Shown: positions 30,713 to 43,263, counted from the stretch's first letter. The stretch: 64,000 bases of DNA from Rhynchospora pubera (GCA_028095005.1 CM051459.1:118517431-118581430), one strand, 5' to 3'. A program made the numbers and translations. The notes: generated by a model not told the origin, from the letters alone.

Positions 30713-32434
30713 TTACTTAGCAAACTTGAAAAGCTCATTAGCATCACAACCAAGATATTGCAAAGGAAACCTCTGAGCCGACGATCCAATACTATCAAGG
30801 ACTTGGGATTGTGGGTTAAATACCTTTCCTTGGAACAATTGATCCAAGTTTTGGTGAGATGCAAGAAGCTTGTCCAAAATGGACCAATCTGTTGTGAATT
30901 TCTCATGTGACAGAATATCATTGACCCCAACAGTGTTGGATGTGAGTTTCATGAGATTGTGGGAACAATCTAAGTCATGGGAATTCATTGAAACATGGGC
31001 CGGTGCGAAAGAATTGAGAGGTCCGGTGGGTTCAGTACTTAACAATTGAGGAAGTTGCATCGAGGGGTCGTAGGAAAAGTTGTTGCATTGCATGGGATAT
31101 TGGACTAGTTTTTGTTCTGGATATGTAGGTGCGCTCTGTCTGAAGTGATGGGGCTCCTCCTCATCTTCTCCTATGGTGATTTCTGGTGGCATGTCAATGC
31201 TCCTTTGGAAATTCTTCTTTTTGAAAACTCGGCATACAACCCAACCTTCTTCCTGCATTGCATATTAGAGGAGGTTAGTTATATGAATTGATCAAAAAAA
31301 TGCTGTAGCTAGCTAAGGGAACTAGATCAGTTCCTTCAATTTTAATATATATATCTTGAATGTAGATAAATTAATAGTGTCTAGTGAGCTATCTTTAGTA
31401 TAATCGCAATGAAATACAAAATGCTAGTATTAATGTTAGATATATACTAGACAGTAAATTAAATTCTTTTGATATATATAATAAAAGTATGAATTACTGT
31501 CAAGTAGCTAGAGGTTCTAATTATTATTGTATTGGAGCAATATCTATATTTCTTTCTGCTGTATTGTTGTGAAGCACTCTATGGTTTCACATCGATAGAT
31601 TCAGGTAGCTAGGGAAGTGTAAATGTGTAAGTCATAACAAAAGAGGCTAGACATTGGAGGGTTTAATTGTTCATATGAATGAAAACTGCTTTGTATTATT
31701 TCAAAGTAAAGTGGTAGAAACTAGAAAGCAGCAAAATAAAAGGATTTCCGACAAGTTTCTTTACCTGAACTTCAGTGCTTTCCTCATCAAGGCGGTATTC
31801 GTGCATGATCCAGTCAGTCTTTTTACCATGAGGTGCTCTCCCGGTGTAGAAAACAAGTGTCTTTCTCATACCGATCCGCTTAGAATTGCTAAGGTAGATT
31901 GCTTTGTCTCTTCCCGTTGCCTTCCAGAAGCCAGCAGTTGTTGCACGGTTTGTTCGTGTGCCGGTTGGGTATTTCTTGTCCTTGTGGCTAAAGAAATACC
32001 ACTCGTTTTGAGGTCCTGATCCAATTCTGCACTTATCTGCATATGACAATGTGAATAGTGTCTAGTTATTCAGTTATAGCCTATTATAAACATGTGAAAG
32101 GCCCATTTCAAAGACATAGAATGATATGATACACGAGGTGAACCAAGTATAATATTGCTTAATAGTATATATATTATTTATCTTTATCTGTGACGTGTAG
32201 CATGCATGCCATGATAAACAACAGAAAGTTGAAATGGAAAAAAATAAAATAGAAGTATAGTTAACCTTTGAGATCCCAAGGTTCAAGTTTGTTGAGGTCA
32301 ATTTCTCGTATGACATCAAGATCTATGGCCTCATAGGCCACCTTCTTCCTCAAGTAATAGTAAAGCAGCTCTTCATCAGTTGGGTGGAACCGAAAGCCAG
32401 GAGGGACAGAGATAGGTGCGCTGCTTTGTAACAT
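30713..32434 (-). CDS. NAC transcription factor, SOMBRERO/BEARSKIN type (spliced)
   Basis: Three exons on the minus strand (32434-32266, 32036-31765, 31252-30713), GT-AG borders, phases 1 and 0, giving 326 residues. This is the classical NAC layout. Residues 9-160 are the DNA-binding/dimerisation NAC domain: subdomain A VPPGFRFHPTDEELLYYYL, B IDLDVIREIDLNKLEPWDL, C NEWYFFSHKDKKYPTGTRT, D with ATTAGFWKATGRDKAI and KTLVFYTGRAPHGKKTDW, and E WVVCRVFKKK. The RIGSGPQNEWYFF and YYYLRKKVAYEAIDLDVIRE variants are those of the SMB/BRN group, which in Arabidopsis controls root-cap maturation and cell release. The C-terminal activation region (about 165-326) is Ser/Gln/Pro-rich and contains WSILDKLLASHQNLDQLF and a C-terminal QYLGCDANEL. 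A further intron in the 5' leader (32812-32443) is likely, since CCAAG/GTCTGA and TTATATAG/GT fit donor and acceptor. Function in this plant is inferred from clade membership. Confidence 0.92.
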
Positions 32435-32442
32435 GTTTTAAC

Positions 32443-32812
32443 CTATATAACAACCAAAAGAATGTGAACAATATTTGTTTAGAACTGACTTCTTATCAAA
32501 TTAGTATTTCTTCAACATGGAGATGCACTTACACGCTATTATATTCAGAATATATACAGACAAATGAGTAGAGGAATAGAAGGAACCGGACCTTTAATAT
32601 AACAGAAACAACAAATTTGAAAATCGGCATATACCCCATAGTGGTTTTAGTACAAAAACAATACAAGTTAATGTTGGTTCTAACTCTGTTAAATTTTGGT
32701 TTAGGATTTAAAAAGAAATGCATCTTATATATGATAGGTGTTTATATACTAATTTTTATCTTGAAAAACAAGGAATAATGGAAAGAAGAAAGAAGCTCAG
32801 ACCTTGGAAATG
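32443..32812 (-). other. Probable 5' UTR intron of the NAC gene
   Basis: On the minus strand a donor (CCAAG/GTCTGA, exon ending at 32813) and an acceptor (TTATATAG/GT, next exon from 32442) would remove 370 bases and leave an 8-base leader segment before the ATG. A CTCTCT-rich stretch (32826-32850) lies in the predicted leader exon upstream. Confidence 0.45.
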
Positions 32813-32814
32813 GA

Positions 32815-34500
32815 AGTAAATCAAACTCTCTTACTCTCTTTCTCTCTCTAGAAGACAAAAGGTTAGGACAAGCAAGAAAGCCAAGAGATGCAAATACAAG
32901 ATGTTGGCTGGAAAGACGAAGTTGGGTTATAAGGAAGAAGGTGCTAGGTTAAGGATAATAAAAATTTTATATTCAACTCAGTAATAAAACCCTACATCCA
33001 TAATATAATAATAATATCATAGGAGCAGATTCTAGGGTTCCCGTCAAGCATACAAGGAATTTGGACTATAGTGAAAAGTCCAAAGAGAGGGAAGGGGGTT
33101 GTCTGTAAAATAGGAGACCTGCCATATTATCGCCTTATAAAGAGCAAAGAGGTGTCTACATCCTGGAATAAAATTGATCAATCATGCACAGTCAGAGAGG
33201 GCTTGGGATAAGAGAATGAAAGAATATCACACCTCATTCCATTATTCCCATACCCGGATCTCTATGACAGATCTATTCCATTCTCCTTCTATTCTCTGAC
33301 AGTGGAAATATTTTATGCAGAGGACTTTGTATATTTTGTTCTTCTCATATTCAGGTCTGGCATTTAAATTATGTAAATATGTTTAAGTTCCCCTAGGAAG
33401 CTGCCTGTGAAATGCCAAAATTGCCATCGAGGGTCGTAAGACTTTCCTGAGTAATTCTTATTTGTTATATAATTTTATTTAAAAAAAATATACATTACGC
33501 TTTTGCCCCTGATTTGTTTTGAAACAAACTGGTCATGCTGTATCAGTTATAGTTTAGCGGAGTTTAGGCTGACCGGTCATTTTGACAGTGACAGGTCTGT
33601 TGAAATAAATGCAAATAAAAAAGTTATGAATGATTGGCGCCAGCCAAAAATAAAACAACATAATTTAAATATTAAAAAATTCTATGAGAATAGAGTAGTT
33701 TTTATAACTTATTAATTAAGTCATTTCATTAACCATGCAAACCAGTGGGAATTTTAATGAATTAATCCGGAAAAAGTGAGACATGTCTAATTATTCAAGA
33801 GAGCGTGAAATTAATTTCTTAATATTTAATTTAACTAAATGCTAGATTGATCAGCGGTATGAAGAAATGTTAAAAAAGTTATAGCCACAAAGGGATCCAG
33901 AAAACAAAACAGACTTCTTTTTTATTTAATTTTCTGTAATTTATTACTGCATTTGGTTCATAACTAGTCAACTAACAATGGAGGAGACAACTGCCAGATA
34001 TTATGTGAACTGGTTGATTTTAAGCGATTTCAGTAGGATTTGAGTGTAATCCAGCTCCGCTGAATTAAACCAAGCCCCTTTTGGTCAGAAAGAAATCATT
34101 GACCTAATTAATTTTGGTCCTCAAATTTACCGCACTAAAATTCGAGGTAAAATTTTAATATTTATTTACTCCGGAGTACGATTATGACAATATAATTTTA
34201 AGTTATTTTTTTGAAATTTATACAATAGGAATCTCAGTACAGAATAATTCAAAACAGCACTGAATGTTTGGGAGGTAGTTAGACACTAAAATGTATGTTA
34301 TTTAATTAATTGATGTTGATAGCATGAGATTGATATTGACATGATCATGAATTCATGATATTACATTTTTATTTCTGTAGATATGATCATGATGTGAACT
34401 AACTAGCTAGGGTTCTAATCATACAACCAGTTAGAATTCTAAGTGGGGTTCCAATGATCGTTTAAATTATCTCGAATAACGTTGGTATCTACTTTGATCT
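32815..34500. other. NAC upstream region and intergenic DNA
   Basis: Contains the likely leader and promoter of the NAC gene (minus strand). I do not recognise a gene or a repeat between 33.0 and 34.5 kb. Confidence 0.4.
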
Positions 34501-34529
34501 ATCTACGCACTACCAGAATTTCGTTTTAC

Positions 34530-34830
34530 TGCGTCGCAGCACTAACGTGTTCGTGTCCCTCAATTAAATAGAGACGCAAAAAAAGAAAAGTGGGCTTTTG
34601 GACTTTTAAATCGCGTCGCTAGGCTGACGGGCATTAATTAAGACGCAACAGATTTTTAAATAGAGACGCGCTCTTGTTCTGTGTAGAGACGCGAATATGC
34701 TAACTGTAATTCGCGTCGGTATGCCGACACATATAAACAGAGACGCGTATTAGTTAGGTCGCATAACTCTTTTTGTTAGAGACGCAAATTGCTTTTCTTA
34801 CAGGCGCACATAATTGGAGTCGCTAGTTGA
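34530..34830. repeat. CACTA left subterminal repeats (GACGC motifs)
   Basis: Short motifs around TAGAGACGCG and its complement recur about every 20-40 bases: ATAGAGACGCA near 34569, TCGCGTCGC near 34610, AAGACGCAAC near 34640, AGAGACGCG near 34674, AGAGACGCGAA near 34684, TTCGCGTCGG near 34710 and AGAGACGCG near 34740. The same motifs recur at the right end of the element. Confidence 0.85.
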
Positions 34831-34859
34831 CACAAATAAACATTGAATCTTATTAACAA

Positions 34860-36700
34860 ATTAATTAATTTTAAAAATTAAATTTACTTGGTTATAATGT
34901 GTCCGTATACTGACGCATATATGGATCTATATTTGATAAACATTGCTTCGTTTTCTGATGTGTACCAATTTTAATTTCAGTACCATTTATTTTCTACTGT
35001 GTACCAGTTTCAATATCGATCATTCATTGTATATATATCAACCCAATACCCAAATACATTAAAATTTTAACCATGGACACTTTTATGGTAAACGGTTAAT
35101 ATTAGATCCATGAATCAAGTAAAAATTTCAAAACAACACACATCAAGTGCAAGAAACATAAGTACAAAATATGCATCTGCACTCAAGAAAATAAAATGCA
35201 GCAAACTAAAACTAATAAATATATCAATTCAAACATAAGTACAATCTTCCACACTAATTTTTTTTTCAAAACATAGGAATGAAGTTCTCAATTGAGTTTG
35301 ATACTCCTGTAAATCACCATTACCTACAGATATCCCAAAAAACAAAGTGCATTAAGTATTACATACCAAACTAGCAGGACATGCATTTATCTAGGACCTG
35401 TCAATTGTACTTAGGAATTTTACCAACAAGTCCATTAACTTTTCCTTTATTACAAAGATATACAAAATAAGATGCAATTCGTGTTTTTATATACAATAAG
35501 ATGCAAGTAACCAATAGGTGATATTTGCTAAAGAAATGTCTTCCCTAGCCTAACAGAAAAGTAAGAAAACACAAACTCTTCATGTAAATCAGGAATTGCA
35601 TCTTATTATTTTCCTTTACACCATATGTAAGTATCCATTTTAGAATCTGAACCATTTAAAAATATATCTAACTAAAAATGCCTTCTAATCTTTTTTTTCT
35701 CAAAGTGTTTTTTTCTCTTTTTTAAGAATTAAACCTTTTGATTAGCTTTCATTAATAAAATCCTGAAGCCAATTACGAATGAAAAGTAAAAACCTCACTT
35801 AGTTTTGTATCAAACCTAGAATGTAGAGATTAAGAAAAAAAATTACAGTAGGAAATACCTTATTAAGATTTTTAGATCAAATTAATTGGTGTAGCCTGAA
35901 CAGAGGGGATGAAGAATCAAGCTTGATTGTGTAACGAAAAAAAATTGCATGGTACATTCCTATTGTATGTCCTTGTTCAAACCAGAGAGATATTCAACAA
36001 TATAACTTTACAATATCTCAGAATTTAAACAATTAGCTCCCGACATTGGTTCAGATTGCATGGTACCTAACGACCTCAGGTACGGGCAAATAACACACTT
36101 GCATCTACTGCCATTGTAATAGCTAGAACACAGTTTCTCACTGACAAATTTGCTCAACATTTACTGATAATTTCATATGAAACATGCACAGTGGGCTTAG
36201 TCATTGTTAATAGAGTAATATTTTATTTTGATACTTAATATGACCAATAAGCACGTCAGAAAATATGAACGGTCGGTAGTAACACCGAGCCTCTATCTTT
36301 CTTTCTAAAATCAACAAAAGATGAGCATCATTTAAAGAAAGGCTGACTTACTTTAAGGACATACTTACCAGTATGATTTTTCAAATCACCCAAGTTACCT
36401 TAATTTATCCTTAGTAGCTCAATTATGCAATTAATCCCTTGCTACCTCGGCGGACGCTCTCTACCACTTACATGAACTCTGCTAGAGACAACGACTCATA
36501 CGGTCTAAGTTCTGAAATGCAAAAAAATTACAAGTTTACATGATTAAAGTAAAGCATTGCTCATTTATTGAAAGCACGAAAATAAAGGGACAAAATTGAT
36601 AATTTCAAGAAACAATACCTTTTTCAATATTGAAGCCCTCATATTTGTATAATTCCCTGATCTGAATATAAAAATAAGGAAAAAAAGCAAGGGCTCACAT
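34860..36700. other. CACTA interior without recognised genes
   Basis: AT-rich sequence between the left subterminal repeats and the PPR fragment. No domain recognised. Confidence 0.4.
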
Positions 36701-36719
36701 TTTTGTTGCAAAAACAAAA

Positions 36720-37440
36720 AATACTTTAGTCATAAAAATATCATTTGGTTTTATTCCTAAATTAATCAACTCTTGCAAATAAACCATAGCCTCTTTTACC
36801 TCCTTTCTGCAATAACCATCTATGATTGTATAAAATACCACATGTATGATCATTCTATTTGATAGCATCACCTAAAAAAGGCGCTCAGTTTGGTCAAAAT
36901 CTCATTTGCTACACAGTGACTTAACAATAGAGTTGTATGTAATTGCATTTGGTGTCATTTTCTGAGAAGACATTTCATCGATTAACTGAAGTACAGACTT
37001 GATATCACCTACTATGCGATGCCATCCTATGAAAGAGTTACATACAACCTCATTTGGTGCAACACCCATATTGTGCATTTCCTTGAAAAGAACATGTACA
37101 TCTCGAAACCTATTAGCCTTAACTAAACCATTGATTAAGGTCCCATAAGTGACTACAATAGACTTTAATTGTCTCCTACTAATCTCCTCCTTGTACCAAA
37201 ATGCATCATCAAGTCTATCTGCCTTGCATATGCGATCAATAATAATTTTGTAACTTTGTAAACAATAAGAGATGGTGTGATGCTAACCTTCTCCATTTTC
37301 AGAAGTAAAATAGCTTCATGGAGTTGCCCTTTGTTACACCTGAAGCGAATGAAAGGCATGTAAGACTAGGAGTTGAGAGCAACTCATTTGCGCATTTCGC
37401 CAAACACCTCACGTGCAGCGACAAAATCACCATCAACATG
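36720..37440 (-). pseudogene. P-class PPR gene fragment captured by the CACTA element
   Basis: Minus-strand translation gives consecutive 35-residue P-type PPR motifs. Around 37155-36890 it reads VVTYGTLINGLVKANRFRDV, then VLFKEMHNMGVAPNEVVCNS, then LIDEMSSQKMTPNAITYNS followed by IVKSLCSK and a stop. Further 3' relics (VVFYTIIDGYCRKEVKEAM near 36830-36780) and 5' relics (DFVAAREVFGEMRK near 37425-37385, then GQLHEAILLL near 37335-37305) extend it on both sides. Stops and frameshifts break the frame. Such proteins act in organelle RNA processing; this piece is only a captured remnant. Confidence 0.8.
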
Positions 37441-37449
37441 ACCACCTTT

Positions 37450-37700
37450 GAGGTTAGAGGTTTTGAGAGAGGGGAATAGACCGTGGCAGTGAGAGAGTTG
37501 GGTGATGTTTAGGGTTTGAGCCGGAGCAAAAGGAAAAGAGAGGTGAATAGGCCGTGGCCGTGGTCGTGGCAGTGAGAGAGGGGAATAGGTCGTGGCTGTG
37601 GCAGTGAAAGGGGAATAGGTCGTGGACTGGTCTTACATGCCTTTCAATATTAAAATGGTTTTGAGAGAGGGGAATAGGCCGTGGCCGTGGTAGTGAGTCT
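37450..37700. repeat. Irregular tandem repeat GAGAGGGGAATAGGTCGTGG
   Basis: Five or so units of GAGAGGGGAATAGG(T/C)CGTGGC, with a shorter TGGCAGTGA subunit, occur between 37473 and 37695. They lie directly upstream (in its direction) of the PPR fragment and may be its expanded 5' region. Confidence 0.75.
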
Positions 37701-37796
37701 GTCCATCAAAGAGAGGAGACTATCAGGCGGGCATGATATAGAGCCAAATTTGGTTGCCAAATATTTTTTTTCTGGCGCCAATTTTTACCGCCAAAA

Positions 37797-40250
37797 TATT
37801 TTATTAAAGAACAAGCAAATAAAATTGTTCGAGTATTTTCTTTTAACAAACACAAGTACTAACATTATCAGTTAATAGATATAAAAAACTAAGTACTAAC
37901 AAATTAAGCACTATATATTTTGGATTTAGATATAAAGCTTGTTGTACTAAACGTCTCTAGGTTTGTCGATTACAAAACAATATCATTTGGCATTTAACAA
38001 TCTACTTTGAGTTTTATAGGAAGAAGATACAATTTATGAGGACTTGGATAAAAGCTTTAAGAAAGATCAAGATCAAGTCATTAGAGAGCTTGTAGGCTAG
38101 TTTAGACTACGATAGAAGGTATACTTTAATCCTTGTTTATCCTTAAAATGGTCTAGATAGCGAAAAGCTCAATAAACCAGCAAAATCCTGTTTTCTGTGA
38201 CCTAGCGTCGTACAACGCTAGATAGAGTTACACAACGCTAGAACAGCTAAATTTATACTTTTGTGAACCAACGTTGCACAACGCTATATAGAGTTAGGCA
38301 ACGCTGATTCACAAAGTTGTACAACGCTCAGTAGAGTTGTACAACGCTGCAGTTAAAAAACTTGGAAAATTTCCTGAGTACCATCGTACAACGCCATATA
38401 GCGTTGTACAACGCCACATAAATCCCAAGTTAGCTGTGCTGTTTTTACATGCAAAGTCTCTGGAGACGTTAGCCAACGTCTTTCAGCGTTGGGTAACGTT
38501 AGCGTTGTGTGACGGCATATAGAGTTGTACAACGCTCTGTTGAATCTGTCAGAGTTGTTCCTTTTGTCTTCCTTTAGCGTTGTGTAACGCCATTCAGTGG
38601 CAAGCAACGCTCTGACAATTTCCAACGGAATTGTCGGAGCTTTCCTTTGGTTTTACACTCCTGCGTTGTGCGACGGCAAATAGCGTTGCTTATAAAATTT
38701 AATACAATTTTTTCTCATATTTTCTCTAATTTTAAAATATATGTAACTATTTTTAGAAAAAAAAAGAAAAATAAAATGTGTATCGATTGACACGGTTGTG
38801 TTTTATCATGTCAACACGGCGTGTCAATTTCCATAGCGTATCGATCTTTTTCTCTACTTAGCACGACACGGTTTCAAATCTGACCTGTATCAACACGACA
38901 CGACACAATGCCAAATACAATCGTATTTTCCACGAAACACCACAATACGATAAGATTGCAATTCATTGAACTTTAAATATTGCGATATGATAATTTAGAC
39001 AAATGAAAATTAATAATATTCAATGGACAGTGGAAAAAACGGTGGTGGTAATCACATAATTGGAGCATTGAAATTACATTTTGTATATTTCTGCCTCCCC
39101 AATTAATTTCACCAAAAACTTTTCATTTAGGCGCTAAAGTTTGCTTCTGAAAACTCTTGTAATTCCCCCCCCCCCCAAAAAAAAAAATTTCATTTTGGCG
39201 CTAAAGTTTCCTTCTTAAAACGCTTGTAATTCCTTATGATGCATTTTTTTACATCACTACCCAATCAGACGCGGACAGATGGCAATTGATGAGTGGTTAA
39301 TTTCATGTCCCACAGATCGTTACCATGGATTGATAATTTGTGTTTGTATGTGAATCATAGATGAAATCCGATGGCTTCTATCAATTTTAATTGTGCTTGT
39401 GCTTGAATATCTTACAATATTTGTATCTAGTGACAAATTTATAAATTGATAAACATAGCTATTCTATATCTTTCAAAAATAAGTTTGACAATACTCATTA
39501 AACAATTTTTAATTGACCGGAACAATTTATTTTGTTATAAAAGAATTATTTTTACAAGTAAGTTTAAGTATTATTAATTAATAAGTTTAATAGTTTATAT
39601 GGGCTATATGTAGACATTTAAAATTTTAAATATTTTTTTAACTATATTTTTCAAATTTTTAAAACTGCTTGTTATTGAAGGTCTACAACTAATTAGATCG
39701 AGAATTTTTAAAAAATCGTGAAAAATAATAACAAATTTGAAAAAAAAATATATAATTTCTCTCTAGTGAGATTCCAATATAAATGTTAAATTGAGTGGTT
39801 TGGAAAGATAATTTAAAGATTTTGTGTGGTGATATCCGATATAACTATTTTTAAACCAACAACCAAGATCCTCTTATGTTAACATGCTTGTAAAAGTCAC
39901 TAAAAAGCATATTTTGAGTAAAAAATGATTTTAGGTATTTACTTATTTTATTATTTTTATATTACGTTGAAGTTATATTAACATAAAAGGTATGAAAATT
40001 TATTTGGACTTAGATATATTAACATAAAAGTTAGTATATCACACAATATTAAAAATGGCCATTTTAGAAGTAATTATATTTGTTTGTGAAAGAAAATCAT
40101 ATTTTGTATTATAGTTGTATATAATAATGATTAATTCACGAGTAGATAGATTTAGTTTTTTTTAATATCTATTAACTGATAATCTTAGTTCTTGTGTTAG
40201 TTAAAAGAAAATACTCGAACAATTTTAATTGCTTGTTCTTTAATAAAATT
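37797..40250. repeat. Inverted repeat pair inside the CACTA element
   Basis: About 95 bases at 37797-37890 (TTTTATTAAAGAACAAGC ... GTTAATAGATATAAAAAACT) recur inverted, with about 90% identity by eye, at 40153-40250. The arms enclose 2.3 kb that includes the CGTTGTACAACG array. This may mark a nested element or an internal inversion duplication; no target duplication was found. Confidence 0.7.
38195..38700. repeat. Palindromic array of CGTTGTACAACG units
   Basis: About fifteen versions of GTTGTACAACGC(T/C) (itself nearly palindromic: GCGTTGTACAACGC) occur in 500 bases, separated by 10-40 bases often starting AGATAGAG, ATATAGAG or CAGTAGAG. Variants keep the AACGC core (TACACAACGCT, TTGCACAACGCT, AGGCAACGCT, GTGTAACGCC, AGCAACGCTCTG). 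It has no coding potential that I can support. Confidence 0.85.
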
Positions 40251-40760
40251 AAAATATTTAAATAAAATATCAACTAACTCCTATTAATTGAGTTGTTACT
40301 AAAACAATGCAAATAAAATTGTTGCTGCTAAAGAATTTCAAAAATTATTTCTGTATAGGTCTTAACAAAAGATTAATTATTTTCAAGTAAGTTTAATATA
40401 TAGAAGAATGGACTCAAACAAATCCATTTCAAGAAAAATAAGAAATATTTAAATACATCTCTAATGTTATATTTTTTCCATTACTAACATATTCTAAGGT
40501 ATTTTTAAAAACTATTGTTATTTAAGGCTCAGAACTAATTAGATTGCAAATTTTCTCAATATTGTTTTCTAAATTTAAATAATTTTAAAATAAATTTAAC
40601 TATTTTTTAGAGAAAAAGGAAAAATAAACTCTTGACACGTTTACACAATTGATATGACTGTGTTGTGTTGTGTCAACATGGCATGCCAACTATGTCGTGT
40701 CAATTTTCGTGTTGTGTCGACATTCTCCTCTACTTAGCATGATATCGGTGTTAAGAACAA
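38710..40760. repeat. Diverged direct repeat (two copies about 1.85 kb apart)
   Basis: About 38710-38900 and 40560-40750 share, in order, AATTTTAAAATA-AACTATTTTTAGA, GAAAAATAAA, a TTGACACG / TGACTGTGTTGTG tract, TGTCAACA(C/T)GGC and CTCTACTTAGCA(C/T)GA. A second pair, about 39520-39720 and 40370-40560, shares CAAGTAAGTTTAA and AACTAATTAGAT(C/T)G. The inner CACTA region therefore seems to contain an old tandem duplication. Confidence 0.6.
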
Positions 40761-41539
40761 TAACTTTCCACGACTTCCAAATTTTATTTTCTATTAATAT
40801 TTCAAATATTTTTTCGAAAATCATGCTATTAATTTGTTAAATGTAATATAAAGTTTAAAATAGAGTTAATGTCTTACATAAGTTCAATACAATATAGTTA
40901 CTAAGAAGGGCAAATGCATGAATACATGGTAATGATACAAAAATATTTCAAATTTAGATATAAAATTGATAAGAAGGATAACATTGACATGATTGCAACG
41001 TTAGCCAGATAGATTGAAAAATTAAGTGAATTTTACTAATGTTAAAAAATTATAGATTATTTCTTCATAAATAGATTCCAACCCTTGATAATTTTATGAT
41101 ATGTATTGTGATATGAATTAACTAATTCCTTAGAGATTATACAATATGATATAAACTATAGTCATATGATTTGATATTTTGGGTGTTAATTTTTTATTTG
41201 ATGATAATAGAAAACAATATAATATATAAACATATGATACGAAATATAAACATATCATATGATTATAAAGTATAATCATACATATATAGAAAAGCGTGAC
41301 AGCTATATTCCCATCAATGAGATATTTTTAATGAATTTAACTTAAAAATTACGTGTCAATGAAATAATTCGGCGGGAGCATGAAAAATTATATAAGCAAA
41401 AAAATTCATTCACTGAATACGATTTCCACAAAATATTCCCACAATAGTTTCAAATTGGTAGTCAATTAGAAACCCGACTTTATATAATTACAAAAGTTTG
41501 TCACATTTTTATTTCCCTCTGTGAAAAAAAATAAGGATC

Positions 41540-43263
41540 AAACCCTAGCCGCCTCTTTCTCTATAACTCTATACATCCCAACTTAACCTATCCCCTCTCT
41601 CATCTCTCCTCCTCTCAAACCTTAAAAACTTTTCAACCGATTCCAATCCAGCAGCGCAAACAAAATAAAGAACTCGACCGAGCAACGCCGACGGTCTCCA
41701 AAGTGGATGTCAATGACAAGATCAAGCAGTAAGCACCTCCTTGAACCGATGCAATCTGTTCTCCAAAGTCGTGCTTCGTACAATCTCTCAATTTGCCGAT
41801 GCAATCCAGGCCGAGTGGCGTCGATCTTTCATCTCTTCCTCTTAATCCCAAGACCCAACCTCACGAGGTAATTGCTCGATGAATCGTTGATTTTTCTTTG
41901 TTTTCGTCGTTATAGGATTGATTTGTTCAAGTTCTAATTTTGGTTAGGATTTCTGGTCGAGTGTGGATGCTAGTGAAGAGAACGCAAAAGTTATTATTGC
42001 TGAGAAGAAAGAGGAAGCGCGCTAGAAATGAAAGATGAGGCGAAAGAAGAGGTATCTATTGTTGCTGAAGCAAAGGAAGTTGCATCCTTAGAGGAGTTAT
42101 CAAAGGAGAAGACCCCGACTAGTGATTTACTGGAGGAGCTCAATTTTGATGTATGCACACCATTTCTATCTCTAACCTATTCTTTTTTTCTTTTTAATTT
42201 CTATAGAAAGAGCACTCAAAACCAGGTATTATAATTTAAATTGGCTATACTATTACTTAGCTATTTGTTTATTTATTGTCCATGTGTTTTTGACGTAGCA
42301 TTCCTTTATTTGTTGGAAGGAAAAAAATTATATTTATTAAATTTTTTCATGGAAGTCAAAGGTATTTACTGCTCAGGGGTCATATACAAATCGGTAATTA
42401 TCCCAAGTTAAATGAAACACATTTGGTTTTCTCTTGCTTTTAAAATTTCACAAATTATCATCAGTTATCTATTGAATGTTCAAGTTCAAGCATGACATGT
42501 GCATATATATCATAAATGGGGTCAATTTCATATGAATCTCTATGAAGTTCTAAAAATAATGCATTTGCACTCCTAATTACTTGTATTTATGACAAAGACG
42601 AGAATATACATTGTTGTCCAACTTTTTAATGAAGTAGTCTCATACTCCTTTATGTCACTTTTTATCTCTGTACAATAGGTGGAAAAGGAAAAATTATTTG
42701 ATGCGTCTGAAAAGACAAAGTTGTAATTTGGATCAGTTCTTGCTTTATACTATATCAAATATTTCAATTTTTGTGGAAGGGCATATGTAAACTTATTCAT
42801 ATGATTAATCTCTTGTCTATTCATATGTAGGTAATATCAAATATTTCAATTTTTGTGGAAGGGCATATGTAAACTTATTCATATGATTAATCTCTTGTCT
42901 ATTCATATGTAGGTAATATCAAATATTTCAATTTTTGTGGAAGGGCATATGTAAACTTATTCATATGATTAATCTCTTGTCTATTCATATGTAGGTATGG
43001 TGATGGAGAGCCAACATATAATGGTGCAAGGTTCTACAAATGGTTCACTGAGGTTTAAAATTTTTTAACTTTTGTTATACATGCTTGTATGTTATGCACC
43101 TCCACTTGTCTGCAGCAACACTTCAAAAGAGCCCATAAATGGAGAGTACCTATGTGTACCATCGGCAAATACTTCAAATTCTATGGGAGGATTCACTGCC
43201 TTACTTGGATCGCAGGAGCAAGGCGACCATGGATATGTCAATGGTTATGAAAACTTTAGCTAA
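41540..43263 (+). pseudogene. Second gene fragment captured by the CACTA element, unknown protein
   Basis: Exon-like blocks occur in order on the plus strand. A CT-rich leader (41540-41620) is followed by a block ending NPKTQPHE at a GT donor (41870), then DFWSSVDASEENAKVIIAEKKEEAR (41950-42026) interrupted by a stop. Next comes MKDEAKEEVSIVAEAKEVASL and on to SDLLEELNFD (42028-42150), a short KEKLFDASEKTKL block (42686-42725), YGDGEPTYNGARFYKWFTE (42998-43054) and finally GEYLCVPSANTSNSMGGFTA with a short tail and stop (43142-43263). The blocks look like successive exons of one acidic, Lys/Glu-rich protein. I do not recognise the family. The in-frame stop and the location in a transposon make a functional gene unlikely, though a transcript is possible. 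Confidence 0.55.
42752..42997 (+). repeat. Perfect three-copy tandem repeat, 82-bp unit
   Basis: Copies begin at 42752, 42834 and 42916 and appear identical. Each unit ends TATTCATATGTAGGTA, so each carries the same potential splice acceptor (TATGTAG/GT). Only the last copy directly precedes the exon-like block at 42998. Confidence 0.97.

Noticed and set aside
31654..32019. 121-codon plus-strand frame opposite the NAC gene
   Set aside because: Antisense shadow of NAC exon 2, which has clear conserved subdomains on the minus strand.
38195..38700. Open frames at 38337-38522 and 38353-38625 in the CGTTGTACAACG array
   Set aside because: Open only because the repeated unit lacks stops in that phase; no protein similarity.
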